Assembly: GCA_002897115.2 (NCBI GenBank) | Contig: BCIH01000002.1 | Location: forward strand, 1,427,648 to 1,491,647 | DNA from: Prototheca cutis | Taxonomy: Eukaryota; Chlorophyta; Trebouxiophyceae; Chlorellales; Chlorellaceae | DNA length: 64,000 nucleotides | Reading direction: 5' to 3' | Shown here: positions 22,270 to 33,951 of the stretch, one piece after another | Layout of the letters: each line of letters begins with the position of its first letter | Numbering within the stretch: position 1 is the stretch's first letter | The notes under the pieces: generated by a model | Seen by the model: the letters and a program-made list of their open reading frames with translations, nothing else | What the model was told of the DNA's origin: nothing | Databases searched by the model: none | Position numbers and translations under genes: made by a program

Positions 22270-22860
22270 TGCATTGCAGTATGCCGCACTCGCGTGCCGC
22301 GCTTGCGTCCGGCCAGGGGAAGACCGGTGGGAAGCAGCGCAAAGGGATGTGCTCGATGCTCATGACCAAACCCTTTCCCTCCCGCATGGCCGTCGCTTTG
22401 GTTGTCTTGCTCTCCATTGCCTGCTTGGCCTCCGTTTCGACCGTTACTCCCCGCTCGATTGCCCTTGCAATGAGTGATCGAACGGCGTGATCCCGAGGAC
22501 TTGAGATCTTCCTTACAATGAAGCCAAAAATACTCTTGAACCACTGCTGAGACTTGGCCGCAGATTCCCAGTCCTGGACCTCCTTTGCTTGGCCCACCCT
22601 GTGGCGGCGACAGCCTGGAACCCTCCACCGGCTTCTTGACGTGCCTTTTGGTGCCACCTGTAAATGGCCACTGTGGGAGTCCTGGGAGGGCTCTGGCTTC
22701 GGGAGCGTCCTGCTCTAGTGTGATGGTGAAGCCGAGCACCGCATTGACAGAGTGTCCCACACGAGGATTCCAAGGGAACTGTGGCAGTGCTTCATGGACT
22801 GCTGGGTCCGAGAAACGCCATTGGGCACATGGTGCTATATTCAATGGCCAGATGCAAATG
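22270..22860 (-). CDS. Possible small minus-strand gene, unassigned
   Basis: Two stretches look coding on the minus strand. One, about 22690-22845, reads FSDPAVHEALPQFPWNPRV and SVNAVLGFTITLEQDAPE. The other, about 22290-22590, starts after a CAG acceptor and reads SAAKSQQWFKSIFGFI, then ARAIERGVTVETEAKQAMES and KGLVMSIEHIPLRCFPP. A GTAAGG donor inside the second suggests another intron. I recognise no family, and the start and stop are undefined. The 3' end would converge on the IPC synthase end at 22259. Kept as low confidence because the residue pattern is more protein-like than the surrounding shadow frames. Confidence 0.3.
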
Positions 22861-23101
22861 AAAAGTGTTTAGATCACCCGGCCACAAGCACCCAGGATCC
22901 AGTGCCCCACGGACGATGTCGGCGATGTAGTGAAATGGGCGCCACGTATGCAAATCTCGCGATGACGGATCCCCCCGCCCCTCAGATCAAGCGCACGTTC
23001 CCCGGCTTGATAACCATCGCCCGGCGCCATAGCGAGTGATCACCGGACAGGCCGTCTCCAGCTGCGATCGCGTTGACCGGGTGCAGCCGACATTCGCGAG
23101 G

Positions 23102-24168
23102 ATGCTTCCCATGAGACTCCCCACCGGCACGGCCAGCGTGGCCGTGTGGCGGGCCCTTCGGGCTTACCATCCCGGCGCTGCTGGCGCGCGCCGCGTTGAG
23201 ATGCCAGCAAAGGACAAGTCGGAAGACAAGGAGTCGTCGAAGCAGGCTTTCCCCGTGGACAAGACGGGCGATCGCCCAATGTCCCAGGATCCGAGGGTGA
23301 AGGTTTTCCGGGAGCTGGGATCCAGCCTGAACGAGCCCACCTACCTGGGCAACTCCATGTCCGGTACGCAATGCTGTGCGGGATGGAGGTCCTGTACTTT
23401 ATGGAGTGCGCGGAAACCGCAGCAGACCTGACCTGCCATTGGATCCCGGGAGGTGGTCTCCCCCCAGAGCTAGGGTCTGCCGTAAGCAGTTGATGATCTG
23501 CAGCCTGCGCACTTGTCCACCGCCCAACCCACGCACCCTGCAGACGGAATGTACGAGCGGGCGAACCCGCGCTTCACGTACAGCTCGCTGTCAGACCCCA
23601 TGGACGGCTTTCTGCAAGTATGATGTTTTGGGGTCTTGGGCGTGACGCATGCCATGGCTCCGGTGTGCTGCTCATGACTGTGGAGCCTATGCCTCCCAGC
23701 ACGCCCGCTTCCGCCCCACACAAAAACATGCATGTGACGCTGCCACTGATGCAGAATTCCCTGTCGGGCGACTCCAACTACCAGCTGCCGGCGGCGCTCC
23801 AGAGCCGGCGTGGTCTCCGCGGACAGGTCTGGCGGTCGATACGGGGGTGATGGAGCCGCTCTGTCTTGTGATGCGATCGTTGCAAGCATCATGAAAGAGC
23901 ATGTCTGTTTGACAAAGGAGAAGCACCATGTTTGCAACAATCTGTTTGTTGGGCCGTCGCTCGGTGGTGATGCCTCGTCCCCAGGCCGCCACAACACCTG
24001 CCTCACCCACCCACCCTCTTGTCTGATTAACAACACCCCATGCAGGGCATTCTGGCGGCGCGGTCCCGACCCACGATGCAGCGCATCGTGGTAAGGACCT
24101 CCATCCACGATGTGGAGTACCTAGGCAACAGCTACAGCGACGCCGAGTACACGCCACAGCGGCGCTGA
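23102..24168 (+). CDS. Small unknown protein with repeated YLGNS motif
   Basis: Three exons with clean GT-AG borders and matching phases (23102-23363, 23544-23617, 24046-24168) encode 152 aa. The first 35 residues are basic and amphipathic (MLPMRLPTGTASVAVWRALR...), like an organelle targeting peptide; a second start (MPAKDKSEDKES) lies at about residue 34. The body is hydrophilic. It carries NEPTYLGNSMSDGMYE and, near the C-terminus, DVEYLGNSYSDAEYTP, an internal duplication of a Y-L-G-N-S block. I recognise no family. The phase-perfect splicing is the best evidence that it is real. Possible homologues would be algal-specific. Confidence 0.6.
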
Positions 24169-24542
24169 TGCGCCTGGCAGCCCTGACGTCTGGGGGGCGA
24201 CGACGCGGGCCTGACCAGGCGGGTATGCCGGCCTCCGTCCATGCCTGCCGCTGGAATGCCAGGCGGACGGGGACGATCCCCGAAAGCACCAATCAACCAA
24301 AATACAAAGTCATGCATGCCCCGGGTCGCAGCCCAGTTTTTGGTAGCGGAACGTGGCGGCAGTGGCCGTCTGCGCCGTGTATTGGGGTGATGTTGACCAT
24401 GGGCAGGGCTGTCCCCCGGAACCCGAACGGCTCCAGACCACTGGCTCATCAATCAATTTCTAGGACGACACGGAACGCTCTCCTGAGCTCATTGGATGCC
24501 TTTCATTGTTAAAGAGTAGCAAGTGGCGCGAAGAGGCATACC

Positions 24543-24935
24543 ATGCAGGGCAAAAATAATGCAACCAGCTCAGCCAGCAACAGCGCCACATCACCCCGGG
24601 GGTTGCTGGGCATCACTGATGGCCGAAAATTTTCACACTCTGCAGGGCAATAGGAAGGTGGACCACCTCAATGATGGACCACCGAGTTGCAACAAGTGTC
24701 GTGCCAGGCTCAATTCCCAGGACCTTCTAAAACCTCTTTGCACGACCTGCGCCTTGGTGCCAAGAAGGAACCCAACCCATCCTCTGAGCGACGCGGCCAG
24801 GGAATGCGGTCCAACAGGCATTTTGTTTGGAACCCATGCCCTTGCTGTGCAGGTGGGGAGTGGACGAATCTCGAGAAGGTTTCATCATTTTTGCCCTGCA
24901 CGGTACAGGTCAAGTGGGAGGGGAAGCAAGCAAGG
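24543..24935 (+). repeat. Dispersed repeat C, copy 1
   Basis: About 390 bases matching 37351-37945 in the same orientation. The two share an opening block (GTGCAGGGCAAAAATAATGC-like, with CAGCTCAGCCAGCAACA), a middle block around GGTGGACCACCTCAATGATG, and a closing block around GAATGCGGTCCAACAGGCAT. The middle part differs between copies. In this copy a frame reads CNKCRARLNSQDLLKPLCTTC, a CxxC...CxxC pattern, then joins RRNPTHPLSDA, which is also in frame in copy 2. It may be a fragment of a larger transposon or gene family; the nature is unknown. Confidence 0.65.
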
Positions 24936-25079
24936 CTAATACAGATGAATGAGCACGAGCAGGCAGCCAAGCAGGGTGGCCTGATAGGCCGGAGTCGCAC
25001 GGCCGCAGTGCGATAAACACTGCTCACACAGCAGCAGTCTCAGGCACGGCGTGGCATTCATTCATTCCACTGCAGTGTT

Positions 25080-26413
25080 TCAGCAGTGAATAACGGCAGT
25101 GGCGGCGCTGCGGGCCACGACGCGGGCGGCGGCCATGAGCAGGCCCGCCAGCTGGAGTTGGTGGGCCACCAGGAAGCCATAGGCGTCGGCGTGGCCCTGC
25201 TGCAGGGCGGCCAGGGCCCGCTCGGCGTCTGCGGAGCTCATGGCGCCCAACCGAGCGCCGCCAAGGGCACCATCCCCGGCGCCGCAAGGCTCGGCAGGGT
25301 CAGCGCATCCCAGTCCAGTGTAGGCGCTGGAGACTGCATCGTCGTCATCGAGCTCATCGACCAGTCCAGCTGGGTGGCCGTCCAATCGGCAGCTGGCAAT
25401 GCGTCCGGACAGAACCAGTCCGGTGGGAGCAGCTTCCGCGTGGCTTCTTCCAGCCATGTCTCTGTCGCCGCCTCCTCCCAGGCACTGGGAGCCGGAGCTA
25501 CAGCACTCGGGCTCGCCACAGGCTGCGGCACGCGGACAAACCCCCTCGTCGCCTGCGCCGGCCGACGCGACGAACGATGCACCCGAGCCCGTCGAGGAGG
25601 CGGGCCCGTCCAGCCGCGTCGGCAGCTCCTCCAGCAGCGCCGGGTCAAGCAACGGCGGTGGTGCGTCGAGCGTCCAGCCCGAGACCGAGCCGGATACAGC
25701 CGGCGTCGCCCCGCGTGCCGTGGCCGCCAACCGCCGTCGCCGAGCGTTATGCCGGTCGAGCTGCCGCCGGCACGACCGCCGCGTGCCATCAAAATCGGTC
25801 AGAGGGTGCGCCAGGCCGCAGCGCTGGCAGTACCGCACCACGGCACCCTGCATGGTGGTGACAGGCAGGGGGAGTTTGGTTTTGGCGAACAGGCTCTGGC
25901 CATCGCCCCCAGCATCCAGCCTGCAACGACCAACCACCACCACCATTCAGATACCCACATTGCGATGGAATGTCTGGCACTTGCTGTGCTCCATGCAGAT
26001 GTGGTTGCGCTGGTAGTAGAACGGCAGGGCGGTCAGGTCGGCACCGCAGGCATCGGCCTGGCACTTGCCCTTGCCAAAGAGCCTGGGCCGGGGACCCCTG
26101 CTGCCGCGTGCGCCGCGCGACCGGCATTCGGAGGCCTGGGAATGGGCCTGGGAATCCCGAGAGGATATCTGAGGAGAGGGCCGGGGCGGGGGTTGGAGGT
26201 CGGCATTACAGCGTCAGGGGTCCACGCGCCGCGTACGGACACAGCTACCCCCACTCTGCACCGGGGCCATCGCGACCATCGTCTGGGGGTTTGTCGACCC
26301 TAAAACGCCTCACCCCCACTTACATGGTCCGAAACATGCTGGTGAATGGAGCTGGTGCAGCTGTCCATGCTCAAGTTGGCCCAGTCGGGCAGGGGTGCTT
26401 GCAGGGAGGACAT
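25080..26413 (-). CDS. SBP-box (SPL) transcription factor
   Basis: Plant-lineage DNA-binding transcription factor acting on GTAC-core sites in the nucleus. Three phase-consistent exons on the minus strand (26413-26324, 26135-25959, 25847-25080) give 344 aa. Exon 1 is an N-terminal acidic/Ser stretch ending at a GTAAGT donor. Exon 2 ends with the first zinc-binding half of the SBP domain (CQADACGADL...HICMEHSKC; C3H pattern). Exon 3 begins with the second (YCQRCGLAHPLTDFDGTRRSC), followed by the basic nuclear-localisation overlap RRQLDRHNARRRR. The intron splitting the SBP domain between the two zinc sites is typical of the family. The remaining 200 residues are Ala/Gly/Asp-rich with no ankyrin repeats. 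A 405-codon antisense open frame covers the gene and is a shadow. Confidence 0.9.
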
Positions 26414-27358
26414 GGTCCGAGGAATGCGGGGGGGCTCACAGTGCCTCCGCGATGATGACTCTGCTACTGCAGCAGAATGGTACAGATGCGTGATGCCCAA
26501 ATCAGGCAAAAATGATGGTGGGCAGTCCGCGCAGAGGCGCTTTGAGGAGTGCCAGAACCGCGGTAGAATCGCGTCTGGAACGACTTGCTGGTGCTCGGAA
26601 TCCTTGGATTGGGGGTTGCCGTCAGACGCGGTGCTCCAAACCCTCCAGTTCACCCCTTGCATAGCGTACGCAGAAGCAGATCTGTGATGGCTTGAAAAGG
26701 CATTTCATGGATGAGCATGCGCCTGACACATGACGCAGAGAGACTTCCAACCACCTTCAGCGCGAGCCGCTGGCGGGTGCACCAACCATCACCCCGTTGC
26801 AGCTGGTAAGGAGAACGGCAGCAACCCACGTCGCAGAACTGAACTTGATTCCACTGCATCGTTCCCCGGGCTCTTTCCAGACTGTTCCATGTTGGCTTTT
26901 CCAAATGTTTGACTTGGTGTGTTGCATGGCATCTTCGATATTGTCAATGCATCCACTGGAGATGGGCATGCATTGCTCATAAGCAAGCTCATCACATTAT
27001 GGATGGATATGTGGAGTTGAAATCAATGCATGCGATGGTGCACGCGCACAGGGGTGGTAATCTGTGGAGGCCCTGTGCGGTTCAGTTTTGAGCAGGCGGA
27101 GTTCGTGTTTTGAAGCCCGCCAGGCACGAAGGCATAATACTCCAGCAAGCAGCCATGGCAAGCGCTCGTCTAATTCTGCATGGCCCATTTCGAGGTTTTA
27201 CAGTCCATCATGCCATCGGCATGGAGGGAGAACGGGCCTGACCGATTGCATATCAGTTTCGTAATGAGCACGCCGGCAGCATAGTGAAACCCTGCCCAGG
27301 GGACGGGACCCCCTGCATCCTCCTCGTCGCCATCGCGGCAAGGCGCCCTGCTCCCCCC
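26414..27358. promoter_or_regulatory. Divergent spacer, SBP factor / DGK
   Basis: About 945 bases between divergent genes, less GC-rich than its neighbours and without a recognisable gene. It must carry the promoters of both the SBP-box factor and the diacylglycerol kinase. No defined element was recognised. Confidence 0.4.
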
Positions 27359-30300
27359 ATGTCCAATCTGGGTATTTGCGTGCCTCCATGGGTGTGTCAA
27401 TCGTGGTTGGTGTCGCTGCTGGCCGCCCCGATCGCCCGAATGGCGACACGGCTGTGCATGGCCCTGGGGCTGCCCGGCTGCAGCGCAGTGGCGGGCCAGG
27501 TGGCCGGGTGCCGGGGTCCCTGGGGCACCGCCTTCTTCCCCGCGGCCGTGCTCTGCCTCTCCGCCCTCACCCTGGCCGTGCTGGGCATGGCAGCCTGGGA
27601 ACTGGTCCACATCCTGCGCAGCGAGCGGGGCCGCAGCGCCGCATGGACCGCAGGCGCTGCGTTGGCTGTTGCACGTCGAAAACGACTTGCTGATGCCCCC
27701 GGCACTCGTGATGCCGACGTGGCATGCAGATCTATTACACCAGACAGCGATCCAGGTGCCGCCGCAGCGCCTGTCCCCGCCGCCCCTGATACACCCCTAC
27801 CCCTGCCGCCCCCACATGCCTGGCGGCGGCTGGAGCTCCCCCACCGGCACGACCAGGTCCTGTACTGCTGCGGCTGCTTGGACGCGCTGGGCGCGCCGAG
27901 GCTCGTTCGAGGCGCGGCGTGCTGCGCGCTGTGCGGCGCCGTGGCGCACGACGCCTGTGCCCGGGCTGGGACGCCGGGACCCTGCCGGCCACTGTGCCGA
28001 GGGCACAAGGGTCACTGGTGGCGCGTCCCCGGAACCATCCTCCGCACTGATGTCCTGGTGCGGTAACTGGTTGTAATGGTGGTTTGTGTGCGTGCGTGCG
28101 TGTTTTAGGGCGGGGGGAAACGCAAATCATCACGCCACGTATCATTCTTTCTTTCCAATCGACGACCGCTTTGGTAGGACGAGGGCCTGGATGGTCCCCG
28201 TTCCTGCTCTCTGTGTGGTGATGCCTGCGTGCTGGCACCCGTCGCTCCCGAGCCCAGTTGGCAGTGTGGGCTATGCGGGGCCGCTGTGCACGTGGGGTGC
28301 TGGGCCCAGGCTGCAAGGAGAGACACGCCCGAGTTGGCCGGTGAAATTGAACAACTCCTACAGGACCAAGCCGGCGAGTGTTGTGGAGGTGTTGCCTCTG
28401 TGTGTGTGGGAGGGGGTGGGGGGGGGGGGGGGGGTTGCCGCCAGAGTCTGTAAACCAGCATTGATCGTTGTGGCGTGTATGCACTGCATGTATTCTGCAG
28501 CGAGGGGGTTAAGAGGCAGATCTGGATGCAAAGCGCGCATGCATGCCACCCCGCTCCATGCGTGCAGAGATGCCGGACGTTGAAGCTCAGGAGAATGACG
28601 GCCCAGTGCCTTCTGGTGCGCGTGTGTGGGTGCAATTTGGTGGACACTCGTGGACGGCAGTTTTGGTGCCGCCCGTAAAGGTGGTCCAGTCTTTGATGGA
28701 GGCAATCGTGGCAGTGCAGTCGGGTCGCACATGCAGCATGTTGGGGCCCATGCTTCCTCACCCGGGATACTCCAATACAGACTCAAGCCTTCCTTGTGAG
28801 CCCTGGTTTCGAAGCGTATCCATGCGCATCATCCTCCGAACCCCCTGCTACCAATGTACAACCCCTGCTCGACCGATGCACGCCGCAGACACCGAGTCTG
28901 AGCAGGAGGAGTTGGTGGACGAAGCGCAACTGCGCGCGTGGCAGCTGCTCCGGCGCCGGCACCGCGTGGCGCTGGCAGCAGCCAATTTGGTCGATGGCTG
29001 CGTCCCTGGCGGCCCTGGGTCAGCGGCAGTGCTGCCCCACGAGGCCGTCACCTGGTTCGGCGGTGGGGTGGATGCAGTACCCGAGAAGAAAGCGCGGCGG
29101 GGTAGGCATTGGTGGGAGCACCGCGGCGCACGGCGCGGCAGCAGCTCTTCTAGTGCCACACTGCGCCGGGAGGCTTTTGTGATAGATGGCGACGCAGTCC
29201 CGCTGGGCTGCCGACCCGTGCTGGTGTTCGTCAACGCGCGGTCGGGCGCGCAGGCTGGTACTGCACTGCAGAATCGGCTCCTCCGAAAACTGCACCCGCT
29301 GCAGGTCGTGGCTCTGCCCGAGGAAGACCCCGTCGCCGCGTTCCGCGCTTTCCTCCACGTGCCCCGCATGCGCGTGCTCGTGGTCGGCGGTGACGGCACG
29401 GTCTCCTGGATCCTGTCCGCGCTCGATGCCACGCGGGGGACTGGTGGTGCAAATGGCACTCAATATGGTGGTGGTGGAGCTCGTGGGGAGGGTTTGCCGA
29501 GTGCGAGCGCCGGGCACGCCGCGCAACCACCGACCGCGACCCGGGGCCGGTCGCCGTCGCCCGGGGCCACCGGAGGCCCAGACGACGGCGCGTGGCAGGC
29601 GCCACCCGTGGCGGTCGTCCCGCTGGGCACGGGCAACGACCTGGCCAGAGTGTTGGGCTGGGGCGGGGGCTCGGCGGCCTGGGCTGCCGCGCCAGCGGGC
29701 ACGCTGCTGCAGGAGGTCGAGGACGCCGCCCCTGTGTTCATGGACCGCTGGAGCCTTTGCCATGTTGTGGGGGAGGATCAGGAGCAGGTGGAGGATGCGA
29801 AGGACAAGATCTGTTCTGAACAGGGCCCGACCGCCGGCGACCGGACGCCTGCTCCTGCTTCCAACCAACCTCCGGGCCCCGTTCCCATGTTGCCCCACAA
29901 AGCAATGACGAATTATTTGGGTGTGGGGACGGACGCTGGCGTGGCGCTGCAGTTTCATCGCCTGCGTGAGTGGTGGCCGTCCCTGTTTGGCAGCCAGGTG
30001 GGCAACAAGGCGCTGTACGCGGGGTTGGCTGCCCGGCACCTGCTGCAGGCCCGGCCGCACGACGTTGCGCGGGACGTGGTTGTGGTAGCCGACGGCCGGC
30101 GGCTGGAGCTGCCAGCGGGGGTGCAGGGTCTGGTCGCGCTCAACATCAACTCCTTCATGGGTGGCGTTGATCTCTGGTCGGGCGGGCGCAGGTTCCCGGG
30201 GGGAAGTGCGGATGATCCCCAGCCCCAGCGCCTCTGGGACGGCCGACTCGAGGTGTGTGGGCGAGGTGTTGGGTGGTGTGTGCAGTGGAATGAAGCACAG

Positions 30301-30947
30301 TGGGGTGACGAGGATGGGCTTTTGAGCGCAGTCCCAATCAATAATTGCACAGCTGGCGGCGGTCTTTGGCATCTGGCACCTGGGCAGGCTGCAAATTGGA
30401 CTGGACTCGGCGGTGCAACTGGGACAGTTCTCCACGCTGACCGTCACCCTGCTCAGGCCAATGCCCATCCAGGTGTGTGGGTGGAGTTGAACTGCTTTGG
30501 CATTCTTCAGAAGAAATTCCCATCCTGTGACCAACGCGGAAATCGCCGTCACTACATCTATCAAAAGGTCGACGGCGAGGCCTCGAACCACCCGGCGGGC
30601 ACGTTTGTGGTGCGGGCGGCAGCACAGGTCCTCATGCTGCGTCGTATTCACCCGGCCCTGGCCTCGGTCGTCAAGGTAAGCGACGTGCTGAAGATCTGCG
30701 ATGCGTAATGCCGCCTGGGGATCCCTGACGATTGCCTCATCCAGCTCCAGGGAGTGCGAGGACTGCCAGGGACTGCCAGTGCATCCCAAACCCCACTTCC
30801 ACGTTCACACCTTACCAAAAGGCGGCGGAGAATGTGCTGGATGCGAGCCTGGCCAAGGGCGTCATCACGCGACGCCAGCACAGCCGGCTCCGCGCTGCCA
30901 TGTTCACCGAGCTCCAAGACAAGCTCACGCCGGGGGAGGAGGAGTAG
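27359..30947 (+). CDS. DGK: Diacylglycerol kinase, plant cluster I type
   Basis: Phosphorylates diacylglycerol to phosphatidic acid at membranes. Order of parts: an N-terminal hydrophobic helix (about 27535-27620, FFPAAVLCLSALTLAVLG...), a first C1 domain (HAWRRLELPHRHDQVLYCCGC...CALC...AHDAC, about 27820-27990), a second (CSLCGDAC...QCGLCGAAVHVGCW, about 28200-28310), and the kinase core. The core has PVLVFVNARSG, the glycine-rich ATP site VVGGDGTVSWIL (about 29380-29415), VVPLGTGNDLARVLGW and the accessory domain NYLGVGTDAGVALQFH...LNINSFMGGVDLW. The last exons read LAAVFGIWHLGRLQIG, VDGEASNHPAGTFVV and AAENVLDASLAKGVITRR. One TM plus two C1 domains is the plan of plant DGK1/DGK2. The start is uncertain (27359 or 27440), and introns between the C1 and kinase parts are not all resolved. 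Confidence 0.88.
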
Positions 30948-32168
30948 CCCCCTCTGCTGTGGTGGCCCTGATTCAACATTCTGCCAATCTCCAATGCCAT
31001 CCCTGGACTATACACACACCCTCCCTCTGTGAAAGTCCTTTCTTACTCTGTTCTCTCGAACAACCAGGGGTTGCCGTGTGCTTGTTCTTGCTCCGCTGGC
31101 TTGGCCACCGACGGGCCCTGTTCAATCCTTGTAAACGATGATCTGAAAACTGTTGCACCTGCGGGCAACTCTCTGTATCATTTGTACCTGTTTCTTCTGT
31201 GCAGATACTCTCCCGGAACAGTGCTTGTGGTAAAGCTGCGTACTGAAATCAGGCTGGATGACGGACCCGTCAGTATGCTTGGTGATGGACCCCGCGCCAC
31301 CTGTTCTTTTGGGCGGCGCTCCAGCGGCAGTCTGGCCTGCTTTGTGGTCGTATTGGGACGGACCTGGCAGGAACACCGTTTTCCGGGTCTGGTGAACACT
31401 CAAATGCGCACATTATACATCGATGAATCAATATCACAAGCAACACTCTCCAGTCGCCTACTGGCGGGAGCCGGATCATCGCGTGGTGGGACTCGCACTT
31501 GTTGTCGGAATCGTACTGCTGGGATTGTCCGCATTGCGGCAGAACCAACAGCGTTCAAGGTCCTAACCTGCATCAAGAGTTCTTTCGAACTTTGGCATGC
31601 GCACCCTTCAGACATCGAGCGGGCCATCCTGCCGTTTTCGAACTAGCCACGATCGTATGTGGCGACGGGCCGTGTGGTAGCGACTGCTGGACGTGCACGC
31701 AGCTCGGACAGATCCGACTCCCAAATCGGGACCACCCACAAGTATTTGTGAGATTCGCAGTGTAGGTCGCACCTGATCACTGGATCGCATTGTACGGTGC
31801 GCCCCTGACACTGAGGCCAGCCGCCAGGTTGAGAAGCCCAACGAAATCGGAACATGCGTGCGAGTTCATGGTACCTGTGGGACTGATCCATCTGCCGTAG
31901 GTTTGATCCATAAATCAAGCAACTGAAACTCCAATCGATGATCTCCAGTTTTCTGTGCATAGGTGCGACCGAGTTCGGGTTGGCGGCGCACCCGAGGAAG
32001 CAGTTCGGGTTCAGGCAGCCACATCCCCAGCCCTTTTCCGTCCACAGCTCTTCGCGCAGAAGATATCAAGCAACCTATTGGGATTCACAATCAAATGAAA
32101 TGATGGGACAATAAACAAAGTGTGCAATGCCTGCAGGAAACCACACCCTTGAAAGGGCGGCCAGCCCC
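30948..32168. other. Convergent intergenic region, nothing recognised
   Basis: About 1.2 kb between the 3' ends of DGK (+) and SIRB (-). It is lower in GC, with scattered short frames on both strands but no splice-supported or homology-supported gene. It presumably holds the two 3' UTRs. Confidence 0.4.
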
Positions 32169-32916
32169 TCACTCTTCCTCATCCTCCTGGGCTTCCTGGA
32201 ACCGCTGTGCCAGCACGCTGACCACGAGTGGGTGTGACCCCAAGGGGTCTGCAAGGCTCCATACGATGTCAGGGTATGCATACGCGGCCTTGCGCACCAG
32301 GTAAGGAATGTCCTTGGACATGTGGCGTCCGGGCCCAAGAAAGTAAGGGACGATCACAATTCTCCATGCGCCCTGCTCCACGCACCGCGCCACAGCATCC
32401 TCAAACGTTGGCTTGGCCAGCTCCATGTGCGCCACCTCGACGATGTTACAGCCTGTCTCACTCCTGCGAGCCATCGGGTCCCATTGGAAAGGGTCGCAAG
32501 AGCTGCCCATACATTGCGGGGTGACCGACCCTGCCAACCTACCACTCACAAGCATCCTCCTGTAGCATACACAGTGCCCACCGTGATGCACACCTAAAGG
32601 AGTCGGCGACCTCCTCGAGCAGCTCGTTGGCGGCCCATAGTCTGGACCCGTGGTCGATCAGGATGGCTGCCCAGCCTTCCTCATACTCCGGAGCCGGCTC
32701 CCAGGTCTCCTCTGTCCCAACGTCCTGCCGTGAGGANCCCAGGGATGAGCTGTTTGGAGACCTCCGCCGCACGCATGTGTGCCGCGTAGGCGCTTCCAGA
32801 GACCGCGATCGGGGGCCCGGGGTGTACGCCACAAAGGTCGGGTTCTGCTGCACGGGAACGGGTAGACGAGACGGCGGACGCAACCAGCAGTGCACTCCTT
32901 TCATTGCTAAATGCAA
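32169..32916 (-). CDS. SIRB: Sirohydrochlorin ferrochelatase, plastid (SirB)
   Basis: Inserts Fe2+ into sirohydrochlorin to make siroheme, the cofactor of plastid sulfite and nitrite reductases. Two exons on the minus strand (32916-32594, 32463-32169), joined in phase, give 205 aa. The first 55 or so residues are Ser/Arg/Pro-rich and fit a chloroplast transit peptide. The CbiX/SirB core follows: AAILIDHGSRLWAANELLEE (metal-site His), then across the intron NIVEVAHMELAKPTFEDAV (second His), IVPYFLGPGRHMSKDIPYL and ADPLGSHPLVV. It is a single short CbiX domain, as in plant SirB. The acidic C-terminus (QEAQEDEEE) may hold a disordered tail. One N (about 32737) falls in the transit-peptide part. 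Confidence 0.9.
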
Positions 32917-33189
32917 AAAGATTATTCCATGAACATCAATTCACTCGCCTGCGTGCGAGTTGGTTTTGGCGCTGCGAGATCGGTCGAGCTCAGTGGAATT
33001 GCAATTTTGTAATCATACGGTGGGGCCAGGTTACGATTCCAGGGCGCACCCCACAGCAGCGCCCGCTCTACACCGGGGAGAGGAGGCGCCACACGAGGAT
33101 ACCGAGCAACAAAGGACCTTGGTATTGCCTCACAGCACGCGTTCAATGGTACTGTTCCGCTGATCAGGGCCAGCGGAGTATCTTGGTGA

Positions 33190-33600
33190 TCAGGTCATAT
33201 CAGATGGAGCGCCTGAGAGGGGGGCGTGCGAGGGGGGGGAGCTTGGTTTTGCGATCAAAAGGCGGCGGCCTTTTGCCGGGCAGGACCAGTCTCTCCCCAG
33301 GTGGCAGATGTTCCATGCCATGTTGACGTCGCAGTTCCACACCACGCCACATCTCTGGCATTCGAGGATGGCGCACTTGTTCCGGGCGGTGTTGCTGTTT
33401 GGGTTGCGCGCAGTGCTGCAGGACGGGCCACTNTCAATCGCAGGGCGCCACACCTGCCAGCCTCGTCCCGGCCTAGAGCACCTGTTGCACTTGATGTCGG
33501 CGTACCATCTGGGTGGGTGTCTTCTCTTCTGACCCCTGCCGCATCGTGAAGGTGTGCCTCTTGCGCGTGCTCGCCAACCTCAACGCCACCCCTGGCGTGC
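33190..33600 (-). pseudogene. Fanzor/TnpB-like nuclease end in element B (decayed)
   Basis: On the minus strand one open frame runs through both zinc knuckles. It reads YADIKCNRCSRPGRGWQVW (Cys pair at 33478-33489), an Asn/Thr-rich linker, then CQRCGVVWNCDVNMAWNI. The first knuckle is intact here, unlike element A. But the RuvC-III block has lost its Arg residues (RDVNAARNI has become CDVNMAWNI), while the catalytic Asp remains. Upstream, EEKTPTQ sits in another frame one base off, matching EEKTSTQ in A. The two copies complement each other's lesions, which supports a once-functional Fanzor-type protein. An N at 33433 lies in the linker. Confidence 0.7.
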
Positions 33601-33951
33601 ATGTCCCAGGACAGCCGCCAGTGCAGTCCTCCCTTCGAGGTTGTGCTCACGCAGCAGCAATGCGTCGTGCGGGGCGGCCCGGTGCCGACCGGGGAGCTGT
33701 CCCCGGCCCTGTGACAGCTGGCGCATCGACCAGACAGATGCAGTGGCTGCACTACCCATTCCCGTGGTCCGGCTTCAACGCAGGATGAGGAGAAGGCGTT
33801 TTGACTGCGGACATCAACCGGCACCAGCCACCACAGCTCTTCAGCCCGACGATGAAGCCTAGCACATAGAGGACTGGCATGATCCAAACCAGCAGGCCAA
33901 CAGCCGCCGGCAGTGCCAGCCCAATCCCCGCTATGCGGAGCAGAATTCATC

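Noticed and set aside
25086..26303. 405-codon plus-strand frame
   Set aside because: Antisense shadow of the SBP-box gene; Ala/Gly/Arg-rich with no motif.
29020..30789. 589-codon minus-strand frame
   Set aside because: Antisense to the diacylglycerol kinase catalytic exons, which carry the real motifs.
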